This document shows positions 53,073-62,279 of a stretch of 64,000 bases of DNA, in pieces. This stretch comes from Lysobacteraceae bacterium NML03-0222 (GTDB taxonomy: Bacteria > Pseudomonadota > Gammaproteobacteria > Xanthomonadales > Xanthomonadaceae), in the NCBI GenBank assembly GCA_002798195.1, contig NWQM01000005.1, forward strand, positions 1-64,000, read 5' to 3'. The notes under the pieces are model-generated. The model had not been told where the DNA came from. It saw only the letters and a list, made by a program, of their open reading frames with translations, and did not search any database. Every line of letters starts with the position of its first letter. Within the stretch, counting starts at the first letter, position 1. A program made the position numbers and the translations under genes.

Positions 53073-53767
53073 GCCACGCCGACTTCATCGAAGTCTATGC
53101 AGATGCCCTGCCCGCAGAGGTTTGCGGGCAGATCATCGACAGGATGAAAACCGCCGCGCTCTCCCCCGGCCAGACCGGTGGCGGCGTGTTTCCCGAGCTC
53201 AAGAACAGCCGTGACCTTGCCATCGACACACAACCGGAATGGCAGGCCATCAAGCAGCAAATCAATCTGGCCATGCTGGGCTGTTTTCGCCAGTACCTGC
53301 GGCGCTATCCACAGGCACTGATTGCACCACTCATGTTGCAGGTGCCGGACAAGGATGGCCAGCCCAAACGTCTTGCGGCAGAAGACTTTGCCGAGATTAG
53401 CGATGAGCTGCTGACTGCGCTCATTACCCGCTGCTTTCAGCCCGGCGGCATCAATTTGCAGTGGTATCAATCCGGTACCGGCGGCTACCCATACTGGCAT
53501 TGCGAGCTGTATCCGCGCGATGCCTCGGCACAGACCCTGCACCGCCACCTGTTGTGGACGCTGTATCTGAACGATGATTTTGCCGAAGGCGAAACCGAGT
53601 TTTTATTTCAGGCACGCAAAATCATTCCCAAAACAGGCAGCCTGTTGATTGCACCGACTGCCTTCACCCATACCCATCGCGGTAATCGTCCCGAAGGCGG
53701 CGACAAGTTCATTGCCACCAGCTGGATTGAGTTCCGGCCTGCCTCACAAATCTACGGCAGGCGCTGA
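53069..53767 (+). CDS. 2-oxoglutarate/Fe(II)-dependent oxygenase family protein
   Basis: A 232-residue protein with the prolyl-hydroxylase-like fold. The iron triad is suggested by H-C-E in GGYPYWHCELYPRD and the distal histidine in AFTHTHRGNRPEGGDKFIATSWI, whose arginine would bind 2-oxoglutarate; GETEFLFQARKIIPKTGSLLIAP is the intervening strand pattern. The first pair is HxE and not the commoner HxD. The substrate is unknown; protein or small-molecule hydroxylation are both possible. It starts in the fbp stop codon (ATGA) and its 3' end overlaps the convergent histidine kinase gene by 24 bases. Confidence 0.8.
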   Translation: MSHADFIEVYADALPAEVCGQIIDRMKTAALSPGQTGGGVFPELKNSRDLAIDTQPEWQAIKQQINLAMLGCFRQYLRRYPQALIAPLMLQVPDKDGQPKRLAAEDFAEISDELLTALITRCFQPGGINLQWYQSGTGGYPYWHCELYPRDASAQTLHRHLLWTLYLNDDFAEGETEFLFQARKIIPKTGSLLIAPTAFTHTHRGNRPEGGDKFIATSWIEFRPASQIYGRR

Positions 53768-54541
53768 TTGCCCTGCTTGCTCGGGCAAGAGCAGATGAAT
53801 GCTACAGCCTTCGCCCACTGAGGACTGCGCCCAAATACGTCCGCCATGACGTGTCACGATGGTTTGCGCAATGGCAAGCCCAAGGCCATCGCCAGCGCCT
53901 TGCTTGGTGCTGTGCAGACGCTGAAAGGGTTCAAACGGTTGCCCGGCATCGCGCAAATCCATGCCGATACCTTGGTCATGAATTTCCACGTGCAGCCCTT
54001 CGGGCGTGCTTTCGCCACGGATGCGCACCTGCACACGCCCCGTGTCGGCGGAAAACTTCCAGCTGTTTTCCAGCAATTTGAATAGCAAACTCTTCAGTAG
54101 CGCCTCATCACCGCAGACTTGCAAGCCAGCTTGAACATCCAAATCGACCTGCAACTGCGGCCAGATTACGCTCAAGTCCATGACCACCCAATCGACAAGG
54201 AAGTCCAGCGCCACTGGCTGATATTTCAGTGGTGCGCGCCCCACGCGCGAATATTCCAGAAGTGCCTCTATCAAGGCACCACTCTTGGCGGCCGCATTGC
54301 GGATTTGCTCAATACTGCGCTCCACCAGAGCGCTGTCCTGTACCTGCAGCCCTTGCTGCAAACGCAGGGCAAAACCATCAATGGCGCGCAGCGGCGCACG
54401 CAAATCATGCGAAATGCCAAACACCAGCGCCTGTTGCTGTTTTTGCATCGCGTGCAGCTGGGATTCGGCGGCCTGCAAGCGCTGCTCCAGCTCGGCCAGC
54501 CCGCGCGTCGGTTTACCCGTTACATCGGTATCGCTTCTCAT
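53744..54541 (-). CDS. Soluble sensor histidine kinase (orphan)
   Basis: A 265-residue kinase without membrane helix. Residues 15-40 form a short coiled coil (LAELEQRLQAAESQLHAMQKQQQ) that probably links to nothing more than a dimer stalk. The phospho-histidine is in FGISHDLRAPLRAIDGFALRL, followed by the N box (LLFKLLENSWKFSA), the DQGIGMD box and the GDGLGLAIAQTIVTRHGG box. The sequence is of the phytochrome/bacteriophytochrome-associated kinase type but the sensor is absent. No response regulator is adjacent, so a distant partner or sensor is needed. Divergent from cls. Confidence 0.88.
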   Translation of the reverse strand: MRSDTDVTGKPTRGLAELEQRLQAAESQLHAMQKQQQALVFGISHDLRAPLRAIDGFALRLQQGLQVQDSALVERSIEQIRNAAAKSGALIEALLEYSRVGRAPLKYQPVALDFLVDWVVMDLSVIWPQLQVDLDVQAGLQVCGDEALLKSLLFKLLENSWKFSADTGRVQVRIRGESTPEGLHVEIHDQGIGMDLRDAGQPFEPFQRLHSTKQGAGDGLGLAIAQTIVTRHGGRIWAQSSVGEGCSIHLLLPEQAGQSAPAVDL

Positions 54542-54633
54542 TACCCAAAGCTAATACAGCCCGGTGTTATATCGCGTGAAAACGGCAAGCTCAGTCCGTC
54601 CGGCATACACTCTTATTCCCTTGCATAGCCACC

Positions 54634-56109
54634 ATGCTCATGTCTGCAATCTTCTCTGCCCTGCACGATGTATGGAGCGCTTTCTGGAGCATCCCGCATA
54701 TCAGCGTCTGGATAAGCACGATATGGGCTGGCTATCTGGTCTGGCTGGCCGGCTGGATTGTGCTGCAAAAGCGCGAGCCTGCAGCCACCTTGAGCTGGCT
54801 ACTCAGCCTTGCCCTGCTGCCTATTTTGGGCTTTGTCATCTACTACTGGTTTGGGCCACAGAAAATCAAGCGCCATCGTTTGCGCCGCAGCCATTGCAAG
54901 GTGAATTTGTGCCCTGCGCCAAACCCGAACGACAATCCTGAATATGCCGAGCTGCAACATATGGTTTTCTCCAGCACCGGGCTTCCGCCAAGCTCGGCAC
55001 AAAGCGTGCAGATGCTGGTCGATGGCGGCGGCAAATATCCACGGCTTCTGGAGGATATTGCCGCTGCACAGCAGCTGGTGCATGTCGAGTATTACATCTA
55101 TCAGCCCGACCAAAGCGGCACCGCCTTGCGCGATACCTTGATAGATGCCGCCCAACGTGGCGTCAAGGTCAGGCTGCTGGTGGATGCTGTCGGCTCGGCC
55201 AAGGCCTCGCAACAATTCTTTCAGCCTCTGGTGGATGCAGGCGGCGAAGTCGCGCGCTTTCATCCAATGCGCTTTGACGGGATTTTCCGCTTCTGGAAAC
55301 GCCCTTGGCTCAATCTGCGCACCCACCGCAAGATTGTGGTGATCGACAACCACATTGCCTATGTCGGCGGCATCAATATCACTGATGAGCAGGATGAGCG
55401 CCTCAATCCGCTGGCCTATCGCGACCTGCATCTGCGCATTGAAGGCAATGCGGTGCTGGAATTGCAGCAGGTCTTTGCCGAAGACTGGATTTATGCCCGC
55501 CCTGGCAAACACGCATGGATCGATGCAATGGCCAACCAGCCCGCCGCGGTGTCAAATGGAAAAATCGCCATGCAGATTATTGCCTCGGGGCCGGATTCAG
55601 ATTGGGAAGCCATCCATCGTGCACATGTCTCCGCCATTCATGCAGCCAGAAAGCGGGTCTGGCTGACCACACCGTATTTTGTCCCCGGTGAAGCCGGAAG
55701 AATGGCACTCACTTCTGCCGCACTTGGCGGCCTGGATGTGCGCCTTCTGGTGCCGAAAATGAGCGACAACCGCCTGGTCACTTATGCTGCCCGCTCCTAC
55801 TATGCCGAACTGCTGCATGCCGGCGTCAAAATTTACGAATACGGCCCCAGACTTTTGCATAGCAAAACCTTGCTGATTGATGATGATCTGGCCTTGATTG
55901 GCACGGCCAACTTCGACCATCGCAGCTTCCGGCTGAACTTCGAGGTTCAAGCCCTGATCCAGGATAGGGAAGTTGCCGGGCAACTGGAAAAACAGCTCGA
56001 AAACGAATTTGCCCATACCCCCCAGGTGAAACTTGATGAAGGCAAAAAACCACTGTTGAGCGCACGTCTGCCAGAAGCGATTGCCCGGTTGATGTCACCA
56101 CTACTTTGA
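54634..56109 (+). CDS. cls: Cardiolipin synthase
   Basis: A membrane-bound phospholipase D-type synthase of 491 residues that joins phosphatidylglycerol molecules into cardiolipin. Two N-terminal helices (about 22-46 and 52-75, WLLSLALLPILGFVIYYWFG) anchor the protein. The HKD motifs are THRKIVVIDNHIAYVGG near residue 230 and LLHSKTLLIDDDLALIGTANFD near residue 410. The layout (N-terminal two-helix PLDc_N plus two PLD domains) is that of ClsA. The ATG at 54634 or 54640 can serve as start. Confidence 0.94.
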   Translation: MLMSAIFSALHDVWSAFWSIPHISVWISTIWAGYLVWLAGWIVLQKREPAATLSWLLSLALLPILGFVIYYWFGPQKIKRHRLRRSHCKVNLCPAPNPNDNPEYAELQHMVFSSTGLPPSSAQSVQMLVDGGGKYPRLLEDIAAAQQLVHVEYYIYQPDQSGTALRDTLIDAAQRGVKVRLLVDAVGSAKASQQFFQPLVDAGGEVARFHPMRFDGIFRFWKRPWLNLRTHRKIVVIDNHIAYVGGINITDEQDERLNPLAYRDLHLRIEGNAVLELQQVFAEDWIYARPGKHAWIDAMANQPAAVSNGKIAMQIIASGPDSDWEAIHRAHVSAIHAARKRVWLTTPYFVPGEAGRMALTSAALGGLDVRLLVPKMSDNRLVTYAARSYYAELLHAGVKIYEYGPRLLHSKTLLIDDDLALIGTANFDHRSFRLNFEVQALIQDREVAGQLEKQLENEFAHTPQVKLDEGKKPLLSARLPEAIARLMSPLL

Positions 56110-56206
56110 GCGCCTTCAGAAGCTAACGGCGGTTTCAGCCGCCCAATGGCACTGCGGCCTGCAGCGCAAATCGTTACACTCTGGTTTTCCGTTGTGGGAG
56201 CCTTGC

Positions 56207-56611
56207 ATGTACTGGTCATTGCTGCCCGTTGCCGCCATCTTCTTTTGGCTGGCCCTGCGTACCCCATCGGTATTGCTGATGGTGATCTGGCTGCTCCTCA
56301 TGATGGTCTGCCTGCTTGTTTGCGGCTATCTGCATTACCGCAGGCTTTTTCCAAAGCAAAACCGCGAGCTGCAAATCACCCCACTGGATAAAGAGCAGCT
56401 TGAACTTTTGCGTCAGCAAAAGCAGCAAAACAGCCCGCTGCAAAAACCTTTGGAAGCGCCTGCTGCAAGCACGCCTGCGCCCAGCCCCAGCCCTATCCCA
56501 ACACCGGCACCTACGCCCGCGCCGGTGGAAAGACCGATTACCGGCCGCGCCGTATTCATTCTGCCGGACGATGAGCCGCCACCGCCCCGCCAACACACGC
56601 CTCCGCAATGA
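56207..56611 (+). CDS. Small membrane protein with proline-rich cytoplasmic or periplasmic tail (unrecognised)
   Basis: A 134-residue protein. Two hydrophobic helices (about 3-20 and 25-43) are followed by a charged stretch (DKEQLELLRQQKQQ) and a tail dominated by proline and alanine (SPSPIPTPAPTPAPVERP, then DDEPPPPRQ). I do not recognise the family. The ATG at 56207 follows GGGAG at 6 bases spacing, and pdxJ overlaps the stop (ATGA), so it is a real, coupled gene. The proline-rich tail could be a binding partner for GYF or SH3-like domains, but that is speculation. Confidence 0.72.
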   Translation: MYWSLLPVAAIFFWLALRTPSVLLMVIWLLLMMVCLLVCGYLHYRRLFPKQNRELQITPLDKEQLELLRQQKQQNSPLQKPLEAPAASTPAPSPSPIPTPAPTPAPVERPITGRAVFILPDDEPPPPRQHTPPQ

Positions 56612-57372
56612 CCAAACTCTCTGTCAACGTCAACAAAATCGCCGTACTGCGCAATTCACGTGGCGGCAGTGAACCCGACGTAATCCGCGCCGCCCGTGTC
56701 TGCCTGGATGCCGGCGCCCATGGCATCACCGTGCATCCCCGTCCCGATGCCCGCCATATCCGTGCTGACGATGTCTATGCCCTGGCCAGACTTTGCGGCG
56801 AGTACGAAGTCGAATTCAATCTCGAGGGCAACCCCTTCGCCCCCGCAAGGCCGGGCTATCCGGGTTTTATCGAACTATGCCGCACGACTCGCCCGGCACA
56901 AGCCACCCTGGTGCCCGACGGCGATGGGCAAATCACTTCCGATCACGGCTTTGACTTCAATCACGACATCCCCGCCCTGACCCCCTTGGTCAGCGAGCTC
57001 AAATCCTTGGGCTGCCGGGTCAGTCTGTTTGCCGATGCCGACCATCCGGGCATTGCCCGCGCCGCCGAATGCGGCGCAGACCGTATCGAGCTCTATACCG
57101 GCCCCTATGCCGCAGCTCACGCTGAAGGCAACAATCGTGCATTGCAACACTGCATTGATGCTGCGCAAACTGCGCAGGCTGCCGGACTTGCAGTCAATGC
57201 CGGCCATGATCTCTCTCAAGACAACCTGGGCGATTTTCTGCGCGCTATCCCGAGCATCCAAGAAGTCTCCATCGGCCACGCACTCATCTCCGAAGCCTTG
57301 TACAGCGGGCTTGCCAACACCGTGCGCGCCTATCTGGACTGTATTGCCAGCGCCACTGGCGAAATTTTATGA
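56608..57372 (+). CDS. pdxJ: Pyridoxine 5'-phosphate synthase
   Basis: Condenses 1-deoxyxylulose phosphate with aminoacetone phosphate to form pyridoxine phosphate. The 254 residues have the TIM-barrel motifs LSVNVNKIAVLRNSRGGSEPDVIRAA at the start, GITVHPRPDARHIR, EFNLEGNP, TLVPD, VSLFADAD and AVNAGHDLSQDNL. It overlaps the preceding gene by four bases and is convergent with the exbD-exbB-tonB operon. In Xanthomonas pdxJ is close to the same tonB operon, as far as I recall, in the same orientation. Confidence 0.95.
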   Translation: MTKLSVNVNKIAVLRNSRGGSEPDVIRAARVCLDAGAHGITVHPRPDARHIRADDVYALARLCGEYEVEFNLEGNPFAPARPGYPGFIELCRTTRPAQATLVPDGDGQITSDHGFDFNHDIPALTPLVSELKSLGCRVSLFADADHPGIARAAECGADRIELYTGPYAAAHAEGNNRALQHCIDAAQTAQAAGLAVNAGHDLSQDNLGDFLRAIPSIQEVSIGHALISEALYSGLANTVRAYLDCIASATGEIL

Positions 57373-57401
57373 TTACTTAAAATAAAATCAGCAAGTTACA
57401 T

Positions 57402-57434
57402 CAATAAAAAACGCCGTCCGCAACCCGGACGGCG
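57402..57434 (-). terminator. Rho-independent terminator of the tonB-exbBD operon
   Basis: CGCCGTCCG and CGGACGGCG pair around CAACC. Read on the minus strand the stem is followed by TTTTTT, 70 bases after the exbD2 stop. It also lies shortly after the pdxJ stop on the plus strand but the T-run favours the minus strand. Confidence 0.9.
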
Positions 57435-57505
57435 CATCAATCCACTCTGATTCAAGTGTTCTGGCGAGGGCGAGGCTTCACGCGGGAAAAGCCACGTGAA
57501 ACAGG

Positions 57506-57925
57506 TTATTCGCCCTGCACAAAGCCGATTTTTTGCATATCGGCATTTTTGGCTGCAGCCAGCACCTTGGCCAATACTTCATATTCGGCATTGTCATCGG
57601 TCTGAATCTGCAGCTGCGGCTGATTGGTCGGGTCTTTCTGCACTTCAGCCGACATCATGTTTTGCAGCGCGCTGACCGGAGTCAGGGTATCGTTCCAGTA
57701 CACCTGATTGGCCGCATCGATACGCAGCTTGATTGGTTCCGGCGGCTCCACCGGGTTTTCCGGCGCATCCGGGGGACGTGCCTGCGGCAGATCAATCTTG
57801 ATCGGATAGGATTCGATCGGCATGGTCACCATGAAGATGATGAGCAATACCAGCATCACGTCCACCAGGGGTGTGACGTTGATATCTGCCATCGCGCCTT
57901 TGCCGCCACCTTGTGCAAATGCCAT
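57506..57925 (-). CDS. exbD2: ExbD/TolR family biopolymer transport protein, second copy
   Basis: A 139-residue inner-membrane protein with one membrane helix (INVTPLVDVMLVLLIIFMVTMP; the aspartate in LVDV is the proton-carrying residue of the family) and a periplasmic domain with a proline-rich linker (DAPENPVEPPEP). It lies 11 bases after the first copy. Two exbD genes after exbB are a feature of Xanthomonas. AAGGAG lies seven bases before the ATG. In Xanthomonas the second copy is not needed for ordinary iron uptake but for some special functions, as far as I recall. Confidence 0.92.
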   Translation of the reverse strand: MAFAQGGGKGAMADINVTPLVDVMLVLLIIFMVTMPIESYPIKIDLPQARPPDAPENPVEPPEPIKLRIDAANQVYWNDTLTPVSALQNMMSAEVQKDPTNQPQLQIQTDDNAEYEVLAKVLAAAKNADMQKIGFVQGE

Positions 57926-57936
57926 ACATGAACTCC

Positions 57937-58359
57937 TTAGTGCTTTTCGGCAATCGCCACGTAGCCAATATCCAGCATGCCTTGCGACTGGGCAATACGG
58001 GTGACTTCGTTGATGACGCTGAGTTTGGTGGTGCGGTCACCGCGCAAATTCAGCTTGGGCTGAGGTTGCAACTGTGCCGCGCTGGAAAGCTGACTCTCCA
58101 GCAGTTCCTTGCTGATCGGCTGATCGTTCCAGAACAAATCACCATTGGCAGTGACCGAAACGGTAATCGGACTGGGGCCAGGCCCTGGTTTTTCCTTGGT
58201 ATCAAGATCCGCACGCGGCAGTTCGACCTGGGTTTTGTGGTTCATCAGCGGCGTAGTCACCATGAAGATGATGAGCAATACCAGCATCACGTCCACCAGC
58301 GGGGTGACGTTGATATCCGCCATCGCGCCGCCACTGGCATCTCCGCTACTCATTCCCAT
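57937..58359 (-). CDS. exbD1: ExbD family biopolymer transport protein, first copy
   Basis: A 140-residue ExbD with the same N-terminal helix and the LVDV aspartate (MADINVTPLVDVMLVLLIIFMVTTP), then a periplasmic domain with DRTTKLSVINEVTRIAQ. It follows exbB after 49 bases and precedes exbD2 by 11. The membrane helices of the two ExbD copies are almost identical while the periplasmic parts are quite different, so they may engage different partners. Confidence 0.93.
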   Translation of the reverse strand: MGMSSGDASGGAMADINVTPLVDVMLVLLIIFMVTTPLMNHKTQVELPRADLDTKEKPGPGPSPITVSVTANGDLFWNDQPISKELLESQLSSAAQLQPQPKLNLRGDRTTKLSVINEVTRIAQSQGMLDIGYVAIAEKH

Positions 58360-58408
58360 TTTTCAATTCCTCAAGTCGAACTTTCGATAGGCAAGGGAGG
58401 GGCCGCAA

Positions 58409-59149
58409 TCAGCGACCCACATCACCCATACGCGAGCCAGTGGCAAAGAAGTCATGCAGGTCATGCGCAAAGGCATCGAACTTGGCAATGATTTCGCTGT
58501 TCTGGCGGTTGAAGAAGTTGTAGATGATCACCGCCGGGATAGCCACGAACAGACCGATAGCGGTCATGATCAGGGCTTCACCCACCGGGCCTGCCACGGC
58601 CGAGATCGATGCATCACCGGAAGCACCCATGGCGATCAGGGCGTGGTAAATACCCCACACCGTACCCAGCAGGCCGATAAACGGCGCGGTTGCACCCACG
58701 GTAGCGAGCAGCGTCATGCCGTTCTGCAGCTTGGAGCTTTCACGCACCACGGCCTGGCGCAATGCACGGTCAACCAGTTCCGAGCGGGTCATGTTGCCGG
58801 TCAGGCGGTCATCATGACGCTGGTGGTGGGCAGCGGCCTTGGCAGCATCCAGTGCAATCTTGGAGAACGGCTCACCTACAGGCTGCTCTTCCATGAAGCG
58901 GATGGCGTCCTGGGCATTGGGCGTCTGCCAGAAGGTACCCACCACACGGTCGGCATTGCCGCGCAACTGGGCGTACTTCACCGACTTGACGACGAAGTAG
59001 TAAATCGAAAGAACCGAGAACAGAACCAAGGTCAGGAATACGACCCAGAGCAGCAGATCGAATTGCTGGACCAGGTCCTGAAAACCCATGGCCTTGAAAG
59101 CTTCGGCATTGGAGCCGCCGGCGGCGGGCGCGGGAGTTTGCTGCAGCAT
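58409..59149 (-). CDS. exbB: ExbB biopolymer transport protein (MotA/TolQ/ExbB)
   Basis: Inner-membrane component that with ExbD uses the proton gradient to energise TonB. The 246 residues have three membrane helices; the first (about 30-52) follows an alanine/proline-rich periplasmic N-terminus, and the conserved LLATVGATAPFIGLLGTVWGIYHALIAMG and GPVGEALIMTAIGLFVAIPAVIIYNFF form helices 2 and 3. Second gene of the tonB operon, 86 bases after tonB. Confidence 0.95.
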   Translation of the reverse strand: MLQQTPAPAAGGSNAEAFKAMGFQDLVQQFDLLLWVVFLTLVLFSVLSIYYFVVKSVKYAQLRGNADRVVGTFWQTPNAQDAIRFMEEQPVGEPFSKIALDAAKAAAHHQRHDDRLTGNMTRSELVDRALRQAVVRESSKLQNGMTLLATVGATAPFIGLLGTVWGIYHALIAMGASGDASISAVAGPVGEALIMTAIGLFVAIPAVIIYNFFNRQNSEIIAKFDAFAHDLHDFFATGSRMGDVGR

Positions 59150-59235
59150 GACGCTTACCTTTGTTGAGTGGATGTAAAGACCCGAAGGTCAAGAAACGTG
59201 GAATTTACTACTTTGAGTGGAACACTTGAAACAAA

Positions 59236-59913
<678 letters not shown>

Positions 59914-59966
59914 GCGCTTGCTCGTCGTTGGTTCTATCAGGGCATTTTCGTGCCCGGGAAAAGTAA

Positions 59967-59984
59967 CCTGCCCCGAGGGGCAGG
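59967..59984 (-). terminator. Hairpin between the TPR gene and tonB
   Basis: CCTGCCCC pairs with GGGGCAGG with almost no loop; on the minus strand it is followed by TTACTTTT. It could end transcription of the upstream TPR gene or sit in the tonB leader. A TATAAG-like box lies upstream of it at about 60000. Confidence 0.45.
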
Positions 59985-60074
59985 AACCACCTAGCTTATA
60001 TCAATTCTCAGTTCATGCGCTATACATGAAGCTGATTTTTTCTGTTTTTTCTTGCCTAAATCTTTTGAAAACAA

Positions 60075-61163
60075 TCACTTGAGATTGGCAAGACGAGTCG
60101 CTTCCTCGCGATTCCTGACCCCTTTCTCCAACGCCTTCTGGGCAGCTTCCCGGGTCTGTGCCTTTTTGCCCTGCTGGTTATAAACCTTGGCCAGATTCAG
60201 CCAAGTTTCGCCATCTTCTGCCAGCGGTGCAGCCAAGGTATAGAACCTGACAGCTGCATCCAGATCTTCGTCAAAGTAGGCGCGGTTAGCGGTAACCGAC
60301 CAGGCTTTGGACAGATCGGCATCCTGCGGCAGGATGCCTTTGGCAACCCCATCCTCAATCACCGTGGCAGCCTCGCGCCATTTTTCGTCATTCAAAAGCC
60401 CCGAGTACAGGGCGCGATATTCGCGTGCTTCGCTCAGCAAGCCCTTGCTACGCGCATCTTCCAGCAGGGCATTGGCCTCACTGAACTTGTCTGCCTGCTG
60501 CAAGGTCGCCACGGCATTCATCAACAAGCCCTTGTCTGATGGGTTTTGCGCATAAAGCGTCTTGAACACAGCCGCCGCTTCTTCATTGCGTCCTGCATTG
60601 GCCAGCAAACCCGCCTTCATGGTGAGATATTTCGGATCTTCACTGCGGGTTTCGGACAAGAAGCGCTCAATGGTGGCAATTGCGGCCGGATACTGCTCGG
60701 CCTGTGCCTGGGTGACTGCCAGGTTGCTCATCATCCGGTAGTGGCTGTTGTTGTCCAAGCCATTGGCATCCAGAGCAGCTTGGAAGTACTGCGCAGCACG
60801 CGCCATTTCGTTGCTTTCGGTCGCAGCCACAGCCGCCATTTGATAGGCGAAAGATTTTTCGTAAATGTTGCTGGTGCTCTCGGCAAACGGCACGGCCTTG
60901 GCAAGAAGCTCGGCAAATTTGTTTTCTTCATACAGTTTGCTGAGTGCCTGCAGCTCCCTGACACCTTTTTGACTGGCTTTTTCCGTCGGCTCGGTGCGGC
61001 TGGCATTGGGGAATTCCGGTTCGGCTTTTTGTTGCTGCTGTTGCTGTTGCTGCTGACGGCGTTCACTGCGCTTGCCAGCCAATTGGGCGTGAGCAGGAAC
61101 CACCAACAAGGTGGACAGGGCAAGTGCAACGGAAACAGTGATTGCACGACGAACGCTGGTCAT
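60075..61163 (-). CDS. Exported TPR protein upstream of tonB
   Basis: A 362-residue periplasmic protein: Sec signal (cut near VPAHA), a run of nine glutamines at about residues 37-45, and then tetratricopeptide-like helix pairs from residue 65 to the end (for example YFQAALDANGLDNNSHYRMMSNLAVTQAQAEQYPAAIATIERFL and AAVFKTLYAQNPSDKGLLMNAVATL). Proteins of this kind often lie next to tonB in this lineage, and a role in the TonB system is inferred from position. The ATG follows AGGAGAG. Transcribed in the same direction as tonB. Confidence 0.82.
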   Translation of the reverse strand: MTSVRRAITVSVALALSTLLVVPAHAQLAGKRSERRQQQQQQQQQKAEPEFPNASRTEPTEKASQKGVRELQALSKLYEENKFAELLAKAVPFAESTSNIYEKSFAYQMAAVAATESNEMARAAQYFQAALDANGLDNNSHYRMMSNLAVTQAQAEQYPAAIATIERFLSETRSEDPKYLTMKAGLLANAGRNEEAAAVFKTLYAQNPSDKGLLMNAVATLQQADKFSEANALLEDARSKGLLSEAREYRALYSGLLNDEKWREAATVIEDGVAKGILPQDADLSKAWSVTANRAYFDEDLDAAVRFYTLAAPLAEDGETWLNLAKVYNQQGKKAQTREAAQKALEKGVRNREEATRLANLK

Positions 61164-61300
61164 TGGAACTCTCCTGAAAACATCAAGCCGCTGGGCGGCG
61201 CGTTATGCGAATAAAACTAACAGAACTTGGCCAGATTGGAAGCATTCTTGCCCCAAGTTTGACTCGGGGCAGGCTAAAAATCGCTGCAAGCAATTGAAAA

Positions 61301-62140
61301 TCAACCGCAATTAGGTCTTCTGCCCGATGCGCGCGCTTGCTGGTATATGGGCATCAAGCCCTCTGCTCTTACGCCCATTTCCCGCAGTCTTGACTGCGGA
61401 TCCGGGTGTGTGGAGAGCCATTGCGGCATTCGGGCACCACCTGCAGCAATCATGTTCTGCCATAAATCAACCGCTTGCCGTGGATCAAATCCCGCTCGTG
61501 CCATCAGCTGTTGCCCGACTACATCGGCCTCGCTTTCCTGGGTGCGGTTATTGGGGAGCAAAATCGCTCCTTGGGCAATCATGCCGCCCCCCTGGGTCGC
61601 CAGATTGCCGACATTCTGTCCATAGGCTGCACCCAGCAATGCACCCAGCAGCCCCACCCCCATCTGCGTGCCCATTTGCCGGGTAATCCGCTCATCATGA
61701 TGACGCGCCACCACATGACCAATTTCGTGCGCCACCACGGCTGCTAATTGATCCTGGTTTTTCGCTACTTTGAAAATACCGGTATGAATGCCGACCTTGC
61801 CGCCCGGCAATGCAAAAGCATTGGGGCTGTCATCCTGAAATACGGCATTCTCCCAAGCATACCGCTGCCAGTTCTGCGGCAGCTCGCGCACAATGCTGTT
61901 TACAACACAATTCACATAGGCGCGCTCGCGCGGACTGCTACTGAGCGGCTTCTTGGCCTTGAGCTCGGCAAAAGCGCCTGCGCCCATTTGTTCAAGTTGC
62001 GCTTGAGAAATTGCACCGATCCGCTGGGTTCGCCCAGTCGGCGAAGTCGTCGTGGCACAAGCTGCCACAGTGACAGCCAAGACACAGGCAAACAGATAAG
62101 AGCACTGGCGCATGGTGATGGATACTGACGTTGGGGACAC
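61301..62140 (-). CDS. M48-family metallopeptidase lipoprotein (YcaL/LoiP-like)
   Basis: A 279-residue zinc protease. After a lipoprotein signal (FACVLAVTVAAC, lipobox VAAC) the M48 domain has the zinc motif VVAHEIGHVVARHHDE (HExxH near residue 135), and the third ligand is in NNRTQESEADVVGQQLMARAGFDP. It ends with the usual WLSTHPDPQSRLREM block. The GTG at 62140 has AAAGGA upstream; the ATG at 62113 would start directly at the signal peptide and cannot be excluded. E. coli homologues act on outer-membrane protein quality control. It follows gyrB with a terminator in between. Confidence 0.9.
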   Translation of the reverse strand: MSPTSVSITMRQCSYLFACVLAVTVAACATTTSPTGRTQRIGAISQAQLEQMGAGAFAELKAKKPLSSSPRERAYVNCVVNSIVRELPQNWQRYAWENAVFQDDSPNAFALPGGKVGIHTGIFKVAKNQDQLAAVVAHEIGHVVARHHDERITRQMGTQMGVGLLGALLGAAYGQNVGNLATQGGGMIAQGAILLPNNRTQESEADVVGQQLMARAGFDPRQAVDLWQNMIAAGGARMPQWLSTHPDPQSRLREMGVRAEGLMPIYQQARASGRRPNCG

Positions 62141-62241
62141 CCATCCTTTTTAGCGCAATCAAGCGAAAATACCGTCAATTGCCATCATTGCAGCCGCCCA
62201 TGCTTATTGCGCGTTCATACGGAAATGGCATACACCAAACC

Positions 62242-62272
62242 CACAAAAGCCGCGAAATTCGCGGCTTTTGTG
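62242..62272. terminator. Rho-independent terminator after gyrB
   Basis: A 15-bp perfect stem (CACAAAAGCCGCGAA with TTCGCGGCTTTTGTG, 1-base centre, realistically a 3-5 base loop) lies 8 bases past the gyrB stop on the minus strand. The stem itself carries A and T runs on both sides. Confidence 0.88.
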
Positions 62273-62279
62273 CACATTG

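Noticed and set aside
61029..61057. CAG-type microsatellite in the TPR gene
   Set aside because: The nine glutamines are encoded by a mixture of CAG and CAA, so it is not a uniform slippage repeat.
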